64,000 nt of DNA from Helianthus annuus (GCF_002127325.2 NC_035443.2:119440462-119504461); one strand, 5' to 3'. Shown: positions 47,638 to 59,424, counted from the first letter of the stretch. The notes: generated by a model not told the origin, from the letters alone. Numbers and translations: made by a program.

Positions 47638-48123
47638 TGTTGGATCGTTCCGGTGACCCTAAACAGTCAAGTTGAGCAGTTCATCATCATTTACTAAGGC
47701 GGAAACAAAGCAAACAATGTCAAACAGCTTATATCCTTTCAATTTCTTTTCTATTACTGATTTCTGAGTCTTTATAATGATTTCAGATGAAAATCCGGCA
47801 GCACCTCGACTCTATACACAAGACCTAATTCCGCTCGAACTGTTCCAAATGAACTCAACCTACACCTATATATTGGAGTCTGATTCCGCTTGAAACTGGT
47901 TCAAGCGGAACCTCCTGATTTCGCTCCAAGTGACTCAAGCGGAATCACTAGTGACGGTTCAAGCGGAATTACAAGCTAGACTGATTTCACTTGAAGTGGA
48001 CATGCCCACTTTCAAGCGGAATCACATACTAAAAACAATATCTTGATTTTTGTGCACTGTTCAATCCTATCTAGACCTAAGACTCGATTAAAACGTAGTT
48101 AACAGACATTCAATACACCAACA
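47638..48123 (-). repeat. Copia 5' LTR
   Basis: 486 bp, same length and termini as 401-886. The right ATAAG target copy follows at 48124-48128. Confidence 0.95.
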
Positions 48124-48128
48124 ATAAG

Positions 48129-48734
48129 ATAAAGAACCCGGGTAACGGTTCGAAAGGAAATAGAGGCGTAAACTGAATAACGATAAGAGTGGGACAAACC
48201 GACGTGTAAATGACGGAAGAAGTCATAGAGTCAGAAGAATAATTCGAAAGAAAACAAATGTAGCCTTAGACTACGGTCAAGGTCAAATGAAATACATAAG
48301 CGATAATAAATGATTCTAAACATAAAAAGGGTACCTTGACACATAAGTAGTATGAGGGGAAATAGAAAATCTTAAACACACATAAGGCCAGAGATGGCAA
48401 AATAGTATACCCGGATGACGGGGTATGAACTGACGGCGACTAATTAGTCTAGCCGATAAAGCTATTCAAAGTTAGGAAAATGTCATGACAAATACAAAGC
48501 GCTTGTTAACAAAAGACAAGCGCGGAATAAACATGTTAATAGACTAATGAGACTAAGTGGTCAAGTGACAACTCGGTCAATAAGGATAATGGATATAAGC
48601 TAAAAATAACGGCCCGCGAAGCCTTACACATGAAAGACGTACGCGTCAATATAATTGAAAACGTTAGATCAAAAAGAACGAATGAATGTCTTGAAAATGA
48701 AACTAAGTTCGTCTAGTCTAAATTAAAAAGGGTC
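48129..48734 (+). other. Purine-rich non-coding DNA, probably the inner part of an old Gypsy element
   Basis: About 600 bases rich in A and G with no ORF or motif. It continues the flank at 384-400 across the Copia insertion. It lies before a polypurine tract and LTR start (49545-49587), so it is most likely the 3' untranslated part of that plus-strand element. Confidence 0.5.
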
Positions 48735-49524
48735 AATTGCATATTTCCCCTTATAAAACTTCTAAATTGCATATTTACCCAAGTAAAAATTTAAATTGCA
48801 TATATCTCCTTCTTTAACTAATAAATTAGCAAATTTACCCATTTTAAATTATTTTATTTAAAATAATTTATATAATTACTACTTTATCCTTAATTTTACT
48901 AAAACTTAAATATTGCACATTTACCCGTATATTACTAGATTTGGTGTCTTTTTCACAGTCTTTTTTTTTCATTTGTGTTTCACTAGTTAGGTGTTTTTAT
49001 TTTGTTTCTTGCATTTTTACTAAGTTATTCTTTTATTTTTTTCATTATTTTCCGTCTATCATCAAATAGAGTAACAGTTACAAAACATACGAGTTATGAT
49101 CATGTAAATAAAAAATCATTTAGACTATCCATCAACTTCCCGAACCCAAGAACTGTCATGCCAAAGCAAATAATCAAGGATAAACTTAGAAATAATATAA
49201 TCGAATTTGTAAATTTCAACCATTTAAAATTACGAACTCATCTGTTGATTATAAACAAGTAGTAAAAAAAGTCAAATAGTTTATTAAAAATACATAAGAG
49301 TCAAAAAGACTTCTAAACCAGTAGCAAAAGAAAAACAAAATCCATGTGGAGCAGATAATTTTGAATCAAAATCCTAGATTTCTACACTGCTTAAACGAAG
49401 GCAATAGGAATCTTTAGAAAAGGGTAATTTAGACATTTTAATAAAGAAGGGGAAATATGCAATTTCATTTTAGGCTTGGGTAAATATGCAATTGAGAGTG
49501 TTTCTAAATGGGAAATATGCAATT
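48735..49524. mobile_element. Foldback DNA element with about 105-bp inverted repeats
   Basis: The left arm 48735-48840 and the right arm 49422-49524 pair as inverted repeats along their whole length with scattered mismatches. Each arm holds three spaced copies of the word AATTGCATATTTACCC or a variant. The 580-base middle is AT-rich with no credible transposase, so the element is non-autonomous. Target duplications are not clear. Flanks TTAAAAAGG and CTTAAAAGG are similar and could be a decayed 9-bp duplication of the Mutator type. The superfamily is therefore uncertain. Confidence 0.75.
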
Positions 49525-51351
49525 ATTCCTTAAAAGGAATACGTAAATAAGGTTTCGGGAACGAAACCTCTTTAACGGGGTAGACTTGTAACATCCCGAA
49601 AACGGGTTTGGTAATCAAACCTCGTTAATACTAAAAGAAGGGTAAAGTATCGTTAGTGGTAAAAGTAACCCGGTAAATATTAGGATTTAAATAAATAATC
49701 CTAATATTAATTAAAAGCGGATAAAACTTTCAAGAAATAAAATGGATAAAAGGCCCGAGCTAACGGAACTTAAAATAAACGGGTTAGAACTCCCGGAACT
49801 CACTAAGTTAACTAGGGGTAATTAGCCTAGTTAATTAATTAAAACAACAAAGAGACATGGACTAGTAAGCCTTTTATAAACCATGGATATTTGAGGGACC
49901 AAAGTTGAACAATTGCAAAGTGATATTATTAAAACAAAAATTTAACACCAAATACACACTTGTGTGTGTGTCTGGTCGATCAAAACACATGGGCGACTAA
50001 GAGCTCTCCATGAAACCCTAGTTTATGCTATTTAATCAAAATTGAAGGCCAAATTCTGTCCCAAATCGAAATCCGAGCATAGAATGGTGATCTCCTCAGT
50101 AAAGGGGTCATAAGGTATGTAAAATTTCATAGAAAAGTTCCATCTAAATTTCTGGATGAACATAAGAAATTCAAAATTGATGTTGCATGATGGTTGATTG
50201 GATGAAATTAGAATGAAATAGTGTCTAGGGATGAACCTTAGTCAAATACCTGTTGAGATTTTGCTTATTACTTGTGAAATTCAGAATCACCATTGAAGGT
50301 GTTAAGTGGATTTTGTAGAAACATGTTAAACACTAGGATTATAGTTATCATTCTAGTGTATTTTGAACTCTATGAAGTAAATTCAGAATTTGTTGATGTG
50401 AAAATTTGATATGTACTTGCTTAATTGATGTTAATCTTGGATAAATGAGAAGTTATGAACTTGATTGTAGATATGTAAAAATTTTGTCCGCTAAGTGTTT
50501 GTTAAAATGCCTAAATGAAATTGCGGTCTACTCGGTTGTGTATAAAACTTGATTATAATAGGTATTCAGAAGAGTGCTAGTGATATGATGAAACGGGTCT
50601 CCTTATAGAAGAGAACCCTTAGTTCTTGCGAAAATAAATAAATAAGTTAGATTTAATAATCACTTGAACTAGTTGAGATATTGGAAATATAATGAACCGT
50701 GTAAAAGATTTGCTAGACGATGGCTTAAAAGAACGCCTACCGGGTAAATTTAGAATGCCTAAAATAGTCGAAGAACTTGAATGTGCATTTTATATATTAA
50801 TGGGCATTTGACTTTTAAAAGTCAAACTGACCCACAATACGATAAATGACAATTTTTATATGAAATACGTAATGTGGAATAGTCATAATGAATAATGACT
50901 TATCTAACCGTCTTACGAATCATAATGATAGTTTGACGCTTAACAAGCTAGATGGAAGCTTGGGAAGGAAGCGAGTCAAAAGGATTGAGCACGCGGAAAA
51001 GCATAACCGGATACAAAGTAAGTAAAGCTTACTCCTCTCCTATTATTTACAAAATGCTTATAGTGAGTATGGAATATATGAATAGTAGCATGTAAATGAA
51101 ATAAGATGTTCCGACATGATACAATGCGGGTCAGAACAAGTGAGAATGACAAAAACCATAGGTTATGGTAAAAAGGGTAAATAAGGAAAACTAGATGTGG
51201 AATGATGAACAAATATAATATTTTTTTTGAAACACTATGTTTTGGTGTAAACCGTGATGGGTAAAATAGTAAAGTAGTAATCCTGGTATGGATTAACGAA
51301 TAAATAAAGGGTTTTGAAGGGATACCACATGACGAAGGTCATAACGGGTCA
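48834..51351 (+). repeat. Tandem duplication, copy A (2518 bp)
   Basis: Matches 51352-53855 almost base for base, with scattered substitutions and a few short indels. It starts inside the left arm of the foldback element and includes its right arm, a polypurine tract and the first 1.8 kb of a Gypsy LTR. No gene. Short ORFs such as 49002-49262 recur in B only because the DNA is duplicated. Confidence 0.93.
49545..51351 (+). mobile_element. Gypsy polypurine tract and partial LTR (first copy)
   Basis: GGTTTCGGGAACGAAACC, then TTTAACGGGGTAGACT as polypurine tract, then an LTR start TGTAACATCCCGAAAACGGG at 49587. The layout copies that before the Tekay LTRs here (TTTCGGGACGAAA, G-rich tract, TGTRACA). 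The LTR is cut short at 51351 by the tandem duplication. Confidence 0.7.
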
Positions 51352-53855
51352 TTTACCCATTTTAAATTATTTTATTTAAAATAATTTATATAATTACTAC
51401 TTTATTCTTAATTTTACTAAAACTTAAATATTGCACATTTACCCGTATATTACTAGATTTGGTGTCTTTTTCACAGTCTTTTTTTTTCTTTTGTGTTTCA
51501 CTAGTTAGGTGTTTTTATTTTGTTTCATGCATTTTTACTAAGTTATTCTTTTTTTTCATTATTTTCCGTCTATCATCAAATAGAGTAACAATTACAAAAC
51601 ATACGAGTTATGATCATGTAAATAAAAAATCATTTGGACTATCCGTCAACTTCCCGAACCCAAGAACTGTCATGCCAAAGCAAATAATCAATGATAAACT
51701 TAGAAATAATATAATCGAATTTGTAAATTTCAACCATTTAAAATTACGAACTCATCTGTTGATTATCAACAAGTAGTAAAAAAAGTCAAATAGTTTATTA
51801 AAAATACATAAGAGTCAAAAAGACTTCTAAACCAGTAGCAAAAGAAAAACAAAATCCATGTGGAGCAGATAATTTTGAATCAAAATCCTAGATTTCTACA
51901 CTGCTTAAACGGAGGCAATAGGAATCTTTAGAAAAGGGTAATTTAGACATTTTAATAAAGAAGGGGAAATATGCAATTTCATTTTAGGTTTGGGTAAATA
52001 TGCAATTGAGAGTGTTTCTAAAGTGGAAATATGCAATTATTCCTTAAAAGGAATACGTAAATAAGGTTTCGGGAACGAAACCTCTTTAACGGGGTAGACT
52101 TGTAACATCCCGAAAATGGGTTTGGTAATCAAACCTCGTTAATACTAAAAGAAGGGTAAAGTATCGTTAGTGGTAAAAGTAACCCGGTAAATATTAGGAT
52201 TTAAATAAATAATCCTAATATTAATTAAAAGCGGATAAAAACTTTCAAGAAATAAAATGGATAAAAGGCCCGAGCTAACGGAACTTAAAATAAACGGGTT
52301 AGAACTCCCGGAACTCACTAAGTTAACTAGGGGTAATTAGCCTAGTTAATTAATTAAAAACAACAAAGAGACATGGACTAGTAAGCCTTTTATAAACCAT
52401 GGAAATTTGAGGGACCAAAGTTGGACAATTGCAAAGTGATATTATTAAAACAAAAATTTAACACCAAACACACACTTGTGTGTGTGTCTGGTCGATCAAA
52501 ACACAGGGGCGACTAAGAGCTCTCCATGAAACCCTAGTTTATGCTATTTGATCAAAATTGAAGGCCAAATTCTGTCCAAATCGAAATCCGAGCATAGAAT
52601 GGTGATCTCCTCAGTAAAGGGGTCATAAGGTATGTAAAATTTCATAGAAAAGTTCTATCTAAATTTCTGGATGAACATAAGAAATTCAAAATTGATGTTG
52701 CATGATGGTTGACTGGATGAAATTAGAATGAAATAGTGTCTAGGGATGAACCTTAGTCAAATACATGTTGAGATTTTGCTTATTACTTGTGAAATTCAGA
52801 ATCACCATTGAAGGTGTTAAGTGGATTTTGTAAACACTAGGATTATAGTTATCATTCTAGTGTATTTTGAACTCTATGAAGTAAATTCAGAATTTGTTGA
52901 TGTGAAAATTTGATATGTACTTGCTTAATTGATGTTAATCTTGGATAAATGAGAAGTTATGAACTTGATTGTAGATATGTAAAAATTTTGTCCGCTAAGT
53001 GTTTGTTAAAATGCCTAAATGAAATCGCGGTCTACTCGGTTGTGTATAAAACTTGATTATAATAGGTATTCGGAAGAGTGCTAGTGATATGATGAAACGG
53101 GTCTCACTTATAGAAGAGAACCCTTAGTTCTTGCGAAAATAAATAAATAAGTTAGATTTAATAATCGCTTGAACTAGTTGAAATATTGGAAATATAATGA
53201 ACCGGGTAAAAGATTTGCTAGACGATGGCTTAAAAGAATGCCTACCGGGTAAATTTAGAATGTCTAAAATAGTCGGAGAACTTGAATGTGCATTTTATAT
53301 ATTAATGGGCATTTGACTTTTAAAAGTCAAACTGACCCACAATACGATAAATGACAATTTTTATATGAAATACGTAATGTGGAATAGTCATAATGAATAA
53401 TGACTGATCTAACCGTCTTACGAATCATAATGATAGTCTGACGCTTAACAAGCTAGATGGAAGCTTGGGAAGGAAGCGAGTCAAAAGGATTGAGCACACG
53501 GAAAAGCATAACCAGATACAAAGTAAGTAAAGCTTACTCCTCTCCTATTATTTACAAAATGCTTATAGTGAGTATGGAATATCTGAATAGTAGCATGTAA
53601 ATGAAATAAGATGTTCCGACATGATACAATGCGGGTCAGAACAAGTGAGAATGACAAAAACCAAAGGTTATGGTAAAAAGGGTAAATAAGGAAAACTAGA
53701 TGTGGAATGATGAACAAATATAATATTTTTTTGAAACACTATGTTTTGGTGTAAACCGTGGTGGGTAAAATAGTAAAGTAGTAATCCGGGTATGGATTAA
53801 CGAATAAATAAAGGGTTTTGAAGGGATCCCACATGGCGAACGTCATAACGGGTCA
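51352..53855 (+). repeat. Tandem duplication, copy B (2504 bp)
   Basis: Second copy, directly abutting A at ...acgggtca|tttaccc. It lacks the outer 100 bases of the foldback left arm, so that element is truncated here. One visible indel is the loss of 11 bases near 52829 relative to A. Confidence 0.93.
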
Positions 53856-55222
53856 ATTAAAATAAGAAACAAATGATTTTTCAAATGAGACATAATCATG
53901 GGAAAAACCGGAATAGGTTAAAGGATGAAATGGTAATTAAATACCATCTCATAATGATAATTTGTCATTTTGACTAAACGGGTCAAATGGTGTTGTTAAC
54001 ACCATTTGACAATAATGTTTGATGATCGTTTGTTGAGTTTAGTGATCACAGGAATTAGCACATGGTACGCATTGCTATTAACTAAAAATTAATAGCGAAA
54101 GGTATTTAACGGGTCAATCCTCTGACTCGAGCCATGTACACATATTTAGAATTATAGTTAAAAATGGTATTTTGGTCAAATATTAGTGAAAGTCCTTCGT
54201 CGTAAAATGAAGGACTAAAATTGACCAAAAAGCCATTGATGGGTAGATTGGGAAAATTACCCATATGGGTTGTTTAGGAATTTATATTAAGATTACGAAA
54301 TAAAGGTAAATACCTTAATGTAGTAAAATGATGGGTGAAAGGAGAGTGAAATGTAAAGTAAATGGTAAATCCCTCTAACGGGTCAAAATGAAGTTTACGC
54401 ATAACTCAACCTTTAGTGGTATAATGTACGAAAGTTTTAGACTCACGAGTTAATGGTTTTGAGATAATGAATATCTCAAGAATTTACAATGATTTAGACG
54501 AAAGTGGTTTAAGGAATCATGAAACGGGTCAAAAGTGTTAAAAAGGGGTTTCAAGCCGAGAACTTGAAATCTGAATTTTCGAACTAGTTGAATATCAGGT
54601 TTTAACTCCATAAGATGGAGAATTAAATTTCGAACGCATAGGAAAAAGAATCGCCTAAAACGGACTAGTAGATAAAAAGTTATGGATGTTTAAAGTTTGA
54701 TTTTCGATAAAAACCATAGCTGGCAGATATGCAGGTCCCAGATGTGGAACTGCTGGAAAATGGTCTCCCTCGCGCCACGCGAGGGAGTGTGATGGATTGG
54801 GCGCGACACGCGACAGACGTCGCGGCACGCGAAGGACAAGAGTAAGCCTCTCGCATGGCGCGAGAGGCATAAAATCTAGGTAAATTGTTTTTAATTGTTT
54901 TTTGATGCTTAGAACTGGTTTAATCCTATTTTAAAGTTATCCAAACTAACTTTTAAGTTGGTTTTGATCGTAGGTGATTATCAAGAAAACCCGGCTGTAG
55001 ATCAAGCGCAATGAGGAACCGAACATGATCATGTTACAAGCTTCCGCACATTATTAGGTCGTCTTTGTGAACAACAAATTTAATTACATTATGTTATATT
55101 GCTTATAAATTGTAAAAGTTTTAAAAATAAACCCGTATTTTGTAATGTATATGTGCTCATAATCACATGTTTATTTTTCGTAAATTATGCGAAAATCGTT
55201 AAATAATAGCAAGGGAGTTACA
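52101..55222 (+). repeat. Complete 3' LTR of a plus-strand Gypsy element (3.1 kb)
   Basis: Starts TGTAACATCCCGAAAATGGG at 52101 after the second copy of the polypurine tract and ends AGGGAGTTACA at 55222. TG...CA ends, size and layout match a Tekay-type LTR. The internal region and 5' LTR are not in the window. No ORF. It contains a GC-rich palindrome block (54757-54868). The flanks do not allow the target duplication to be checked. Confidence 0.7.
54757..54868. repeat. GC-rich palindrome block in the 52101-55222 LTR
   Basis: Contains ccctcgcgccacgcgaggg (a palindrome around cgccacg), gcgcgacacgcgac, gtcgcggcacgcg and cctctcgcatggcgcgagagg, within an AT-rich LTR. A TATA-like cataaaatc follows at once at 54869. 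Confidence 0.75.
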
Positions 55223-56421
55223 TATACTTTACCCACTAAAATTAGAAGTAAAATCAAGATTAAAGGGGCTTACTACTAGCACTATGGCTAGGGAAGAACA
55301 AGAAGCAAGTTGATGAAGAAATAAGGTGGATAAAAGCTCCTAGAGGAGGTCCTTCAAGTTCCTTTGCTTCCAACCTTCTTAGTTAAGCTTGAAACACCTT
55401 AGAGTATGCTTGGAAAGTATGAAGAATGATTGAAAATGGAGGGTGTATGAAGGTTGTTGTAGTCATGGGTATGAAGAAGAAGAAGAAGAGGAGTTGTGGT
55501 GTTGTTTTAAGTGTGAAGATGAGAATGTTTAGAACTTGTGGTTATATAAAATTTCTTCCAACATTCCATTACACATGGTATAATATGCTTAAGATCAATC
55601 CAACAAATCTAATAAAATAAATAAAAGAAATCACTTATGTGGGGCCCTTGTTGGACCGTCCACAATGGGGGAGGGGTCTAGTTGGGTTCTAATTCTAGTT
55701 ACAAAGTTTAGTTAGATGTTAAGTGTTAGATTTTGGTGTTTAAGTGTATTATAGTGTTTTAAGTAGTAATATGATGTATAGTCATCATAACTAGCTTCAA
55801 TACATTAAAACAATGCTTCTAGTTGAATTTTGGTGTTTCGGATAGTGTCCGGTTGTTTGGTTGGTTACCGGTTCGTTAAGGTGCTAAACTGCGCAGATTA
55901 GTGTGCTTTATGATGTCTTTTATGACAGTTTTGATTCCCGACACTTATCAAGGTATTCTGGACCATTAACACATTTCTGCATTATATTTTGATGTTAAAA
56001 GCTGAATTTTGCTGTTTTCTGCAGAATTCTGCAGTTTTAGTGTATTTCGGGCACTTTCTGGCACTTAAATCGTCACTCAGAAGTCAGTTTTATGATCTCT
56101 ACTTTCCTACATACTATTCTAGTGTAACTATTGGTTTTGGGGCTCATTCTGCATTCTAACAACATGTCTTTTTGAGTACTGAACTCCTGTCAGTACTTCT
56201 AGTTTATCTGTTTATTGTGCTAGTCTCAATTTGTGCACTAATTGAACCATACCGGGTTGCATGTAATAATGATAAGAAATCATGCAACATGTAATGCATT
56301 TGTGTGTTCTTGAAAGTAATCAGAAAATTATTCATCTCATTAGTTCAATCATGCACAATCATTAAAGTGCAAATTACTGTTTATGTCGTACGGAATACAT
56401 GGAGAAGTGCCAGTTGTCACA
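55223..56421 (-). mobile_element. Minus-strand Gypsy LTR fragment
   Basis: In minus sense it begins TGTGACAACTGGCACTTC at 56421. It has a TATA-like TTTATATAA near 55545 with an A/C-rich leader-like sequence after it, and is broken at 55222, where the plus-strand LTR ends. There is no primer site or ORF with a domain. It stands inside the Athila-like LTR that resumes at 56422. Confidence 0.55.
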
Positions 56422-56937
56422 GGGCCTACCACTTTTCGCATTAATAACTTAATTAATTATCTTTCAATATTCTGACCCTTTGGGATTGTATCCTTGCTGA
56501 CTCAAACCACTGGGTTGAGGGTAACGTCACCTTCAAAATAAGGGTCTACTATTATAACTAAGATAATCTCTTAAAAAGTCCGAAAGTGCAAAAATCATCA
56601 AAGAATACTTAAAAGGCGAGTCGGATCCAAGTGATTCATCTTGTCTATCTGTTTTTATTTTATTTTTATTTCTGCATTTTTAGTTTTATTTTTCATGTTT
56701 AAAACCTTTTCTCAAAAATATTAGCTTGATTAGACGTTGAGGATAAACCGATACTAAAAGCTCTTGTGTCCTTGGACGACCTCGGTATCTTACCAACGCT
56801 ATACTACGCTCACGATGGGTGCACTTGCCCAAATGTGTGTTTAGTGTTAGTAGAATATCGTGTTTTATAAATTTAAAGCCTGACTAATGCGTAAAATGGG
56901 CTTAAAATATCAATAAAATTATATCATGCTTCGCACA
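56422..56937 (+). mobile_element. 3' part of an Athila-like LTR (Z)
   Basis: Collinear with 60866-61386 of the Y LTR. Shared blocks are TTGGGATTGTATCCTTGCTG-like, GACGTTGAGGATAAACCG, CTTGTGTCCTTGGACGACCT and GATGGGTGCACTTGCCC. It ends in CGCACA against an 11-C run. The left part is cut by the minus LTR at 56421. It is in plus orientation, opposite to the X sequence that follows. Confidence 0.75.
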
Positions 56938-57055
56938 CCCCCCCCCCCACACTCTTAAATTACACATTGTCCTCAGTGTGTCCAAAAAGTAAGTTTTTAG
57001 GTTGATTGAATGTGTAAAAGGGTGTTGAAAAACAAATCTTTATGTTACTGGTCAT

Positions 57056-57225
57056 CTGGCCACGACCCCGTGTTGGTCCGGGCACGACCCCATGGTCAGA
57101 TCGCCAATAACAAAATTTAACAGAAGGCTGGCCACAGGGCCGTGCACCTGAACTGGGCAAATTTCTACAGAGCCTGGGCATGGGGCGTGTTGGGCTTAGC
57201 ACGGCCCTGTGCTGAACTTGCTGTA
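57056..57225. repeat. Palindromic GC-rich cassettes in X, 3' group
   Basis: Variants of CACGGCCCCGTG in pairs: 57059-57097 (cacgaccccgtg and cacgaccccatgg), 57126-57150 (single, cagggccgtgcac) and 57177-57220 (catggggcgtg and gcacggccctgtgc). Confidence 0.8.
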
Positions 57226-57574
57226 ATGCTGGAAAAGTTGTCGGGAGGCTCTGTTTTCGTGCATGCGGTGTGGTTTTAATGTTCCCTTTGGTAACCTCCA
57301 CCTTTTCAAGTGTGTTTAACCATTGTAACATCATCCAAACACCATTCAATAATTTAAACCATCATTCATTTAAAAGTGCGAAATACATAGTTCCTAGAAA
57401 ATAAAAAGTACAAACTAAAAACTAAGATAGATAGGTAGGTCCTAGAATGCAAGAAATTCTAAACCACAAAGAAGTTCTATCCTAGATGTTTTCATTATAA
57501 GAACAACAAAAATCCCGAAAAATGATTTTTCCGGTTGAATAAGGCTTTTAGAACTTCTTCCCGGAGGATGCTCC

Positions 57575-58024
57575 TCACACATCGTTGAGCCACTCCACTA
57601 TCTCCCGAGGGAGAAGGAAGATGGGCTCATTGTCCACAACCTCATGTGGACGAGGTGCTACATCTACCAGAACCTCGTGTAAGGCGTCTAGAGGAGGTTC
57701 CGGGGGAATGTCATCCCATCCGGTCAGATTGACAACTTCTTGCGCTAAGTTCCAATCTTCTTGTGGGAAGATTGGTTCCATAGGCGGCATTGCAAGAATG
57801 TTCAACCTTTGGTGCAAATGGTTGATCTCTTGGAAGCTACTCTCCAGCCCCACCGTTAGATAGTTAATACGTTCAATGAGAACCTCCTCCATGGATGTCA
57901 TCTCATCGAGTGCTTCTCTTAGCGCCATTACGTAATGCACAATGGTAGCTTCAATCGATGGCCTTCTTTCTCTGCGACTGTTTCTTGAGTGAGCTGAAGA
58001 TGTTCCGCTATTCTGGCTCGACAT
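57575..58024 (-). CDS. 149-residue protein of the Athila-like element, unknown function
   Basis: Starts at MSSQNSGTSSAHSRN (58024), chosen because the homologue in Y begins at the same point. The frame upstream runs through a palindromic cassette. The N-terminus is Ser/Arg-rich, then there is a helical region (SIEATIVHYVMALREALDEM, RINYLTVGLESSFQEINHLH) that could form a coiled coil. The acidic C-terminus ends LPREIVEWLNDV. It is alignable end to end with 62359-62802, many substitutions being conservative, which suggests the frame was kept under selection. I recognise no family. A gag-derived segment is one possibility. Confidence 0.65.
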   Translation of the reverse strand: MSSQNSGTSSAHSRNSRRERRPSIEATIVHYVMALREALDEMTSMEEVLIERINYLTVGLESSFQEINHLHQRLNILAMPPMEPIFPQEDWNLAQEVVNLTGWDDIPPEPPLDALHEVLVDVAPRPHEVVDNEPIFLLPREIVEWLNDV

Positions 58025-58074
58025 TCTAAGAAACAAGTCGAAAAGTTCAAAATAATGAAACTGTAACTCCTGCC

Positions 58075-58645
58075 ACGGCCCCGTGTCCGCTGGGCACGGC
58101 CCCATGGCCACCATTCTATAGATTTTTGAATCAAGGAATCTTATTGTTTTAAATTATTTTTTCTGAATTTTGAGACATTTATGAGCATAAATAACTTAAA
58201 ATAGTGTTGTAAAACTTATTTTTAATAAGATTCCTTGGTTAAAAACCCAGCAAATATCACTATAAAGCTTGAAGCCATGGAAGTTCCAAGCTTTAATGGA
58301 GGTTGAGGAGTTTTGGAGAATAAGGTAAGAGACAAAAGTGGCGAAGACAAGATGGTGGTTGAGAACCTTCTTTGGAATATACCTTTTAAGGTATGTGTGA
58401 AGATCTCAGCAAATCTTGGTCTTTGGAATGGGTCCAAATATGCAGGAATCATGCTGACTTTATAGAAAACGACAACACGCTGACCACGGCCCCGTGTCAG
58501 CTGGACACAGCCCCGTGGTTAGACAAGACTCTGACACATTTTGTCCGTATTCTGAACACGGGGCGTGTTGGCCTGGACACGGCCCCGTGGTCAATTTTGA
58601 GGTGGGCACGATGCGTGCTGACCTGGACACGGCCCCGTGGCTAGA
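58075..58645. repeat. Palindromic GC-rich cassettes in X, 5' group
   Basis: Four paired cassettes at 58075-58110, 58482-58520, 58556-58593 and 58606-58642. Each has two near-palindromes of the CACGGCCCCGTG type 5-10 bases apart (for example ccacggccccgtgtc with acacagccccgtgg). Confidence 0.85.
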
Positions 58646-59355
58646 GTGTATTATGAAGTTTCGTCTTATTTTAACGATTTTATCCGGATCAGGCGGTTCC
58701 TTACTAGAGGGAACAACACCGAAGTGCCTAAGGTAGCTTAGTTGCTCTTGATTTAAACAAGAACGCAAGAGGTTATCGGAAAGGGTAATACCTAATCTAA
58801 ACACCGGTGGGCGAAACCGATCTTTATTCCCCTTATCCGGGCTCTCGTTAAAGAAGGTATTTGTTGAATCGCTCAGGTCTATGAGCGCATCGGTGGAGAC
58901 CGATGGAGAGTCCTTCACGACACAATCGACAGAGGGATGACTATCGCTCATGTCTGCGCAAGAGTTTGAGGTGCTTTCGGTATCGTCGATGTTGTTAGAA
59001 TCCGAATACGACCCCAATAGTTATCCATGATTGTCGTCCTGTGATGAATAACTTGTTTTCATCTCAAGCTCTTTTAATTTTTGGAGAACTATTTCTTCGA
59101 GCTGTCATAATTCTTCGGAAGTTATGTCATCTAAAAGAAATGGTTGAGGGCATTCGGGGGAGAGATTGGGATCATTTTTACTTTCGCCCACTTAAGGTTA
59201 CAGGAAAACGATAGGTCTAAATAGTGGGGAGTGAAATTTAGAAAGTAACATTCTAAATCTTTATGGAATCCACCACATATTTGACACCACTCACTGTAAG
59301 AGGAGCGAAAGTAAAAATAATCAATATCACTCATATTTTTGTCAGAAATTACCAA
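58460..59355 (-). pseudogene. Zinc-knuckle gag-like protein of X (broken)
   Basis: The first frame (59131-59355) carries CQICGGFHKDLEC at about 59250-59290, a CX2CX3HX4C knuckle. After a frameshift and stop the second frame (58460-59017) has a Ser/Asp-rich stretch and PPVFRLGITLSDNLLRSCLN, then runs through three palindromic cassettes as HGAVSRSARI and TGPCPGQ-like words. The short CX3H spacing differs from the CX4H of the other gag proteins here and, from memory, is usual for Athila-type gag. It cannot make one protein as it stands. Confidence 0.6.
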
Positions 59356-59424
59356 CCGTTGGGATCTTACGGTTCTGTTTTCAGTAACTGAAAATTGGAA
59401 ACGGGGGCGTGTTCAGTGGGTACA

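Larger units (their letters stand above)
401..48123 (-). mobile_element. Copia LTR retrotransposon split by three nested insertions
   Basis: Two 486-bp LTRs (401-886 and 47638-48123), both starting TGTTGGATC and ending ACCAACA, are flanked by the same 5 bp, ATAAG (396-400 and 48124-48128). Removing the insertions at 3277-23238, 23916-32033 and 33471-43033, each with one target-duplication copy, leaves about 10.1 kb. On the minus strand the order is LTR, primer site, gag, protease, integrase, reverse transcriptase, RNase H, 3' LTR, which is the Copia order. The coding region has several frameshifts and stops, so the element is dead. The LTRs differ at about 15 of 486 sites by eye, making it the oldest layer of the nest. 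The length and large gag recall the Sire lineage, but I am not certain of the lineage. Confidence 0.95.
56938..59424 (-). mobile_element. Athila-like element fragment X
   Basis: On the minus strand it reads from 59424 to 56938: leader with palindromic cassettes, zinc-knuckle frame, second ORF, further cassettes, then GAGGACAATGTG...GTGTGGGGG at 56980-56938. The same order is in Y (61510-63412) on the plus strand. Polymerase and integrase are missing in both. Its 5' end is broken by another LTR at 59425 and its 3' end by Z. Confidence 0.75.

Noticed and set aside
49002..49262. An 86-codon ORF present in both copies of the tandem duplication (also 51459-51776)
   Set aside because: Its conservation comes from the recent DNA duplication. 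It lies in the foldback element and has no domain.
57928..58452. Extra minus-strand ORFs around the cassettes
   Set aside because: Overlap the 149-residue ORF or consist of cassette sequence, with no counterpart in Y.
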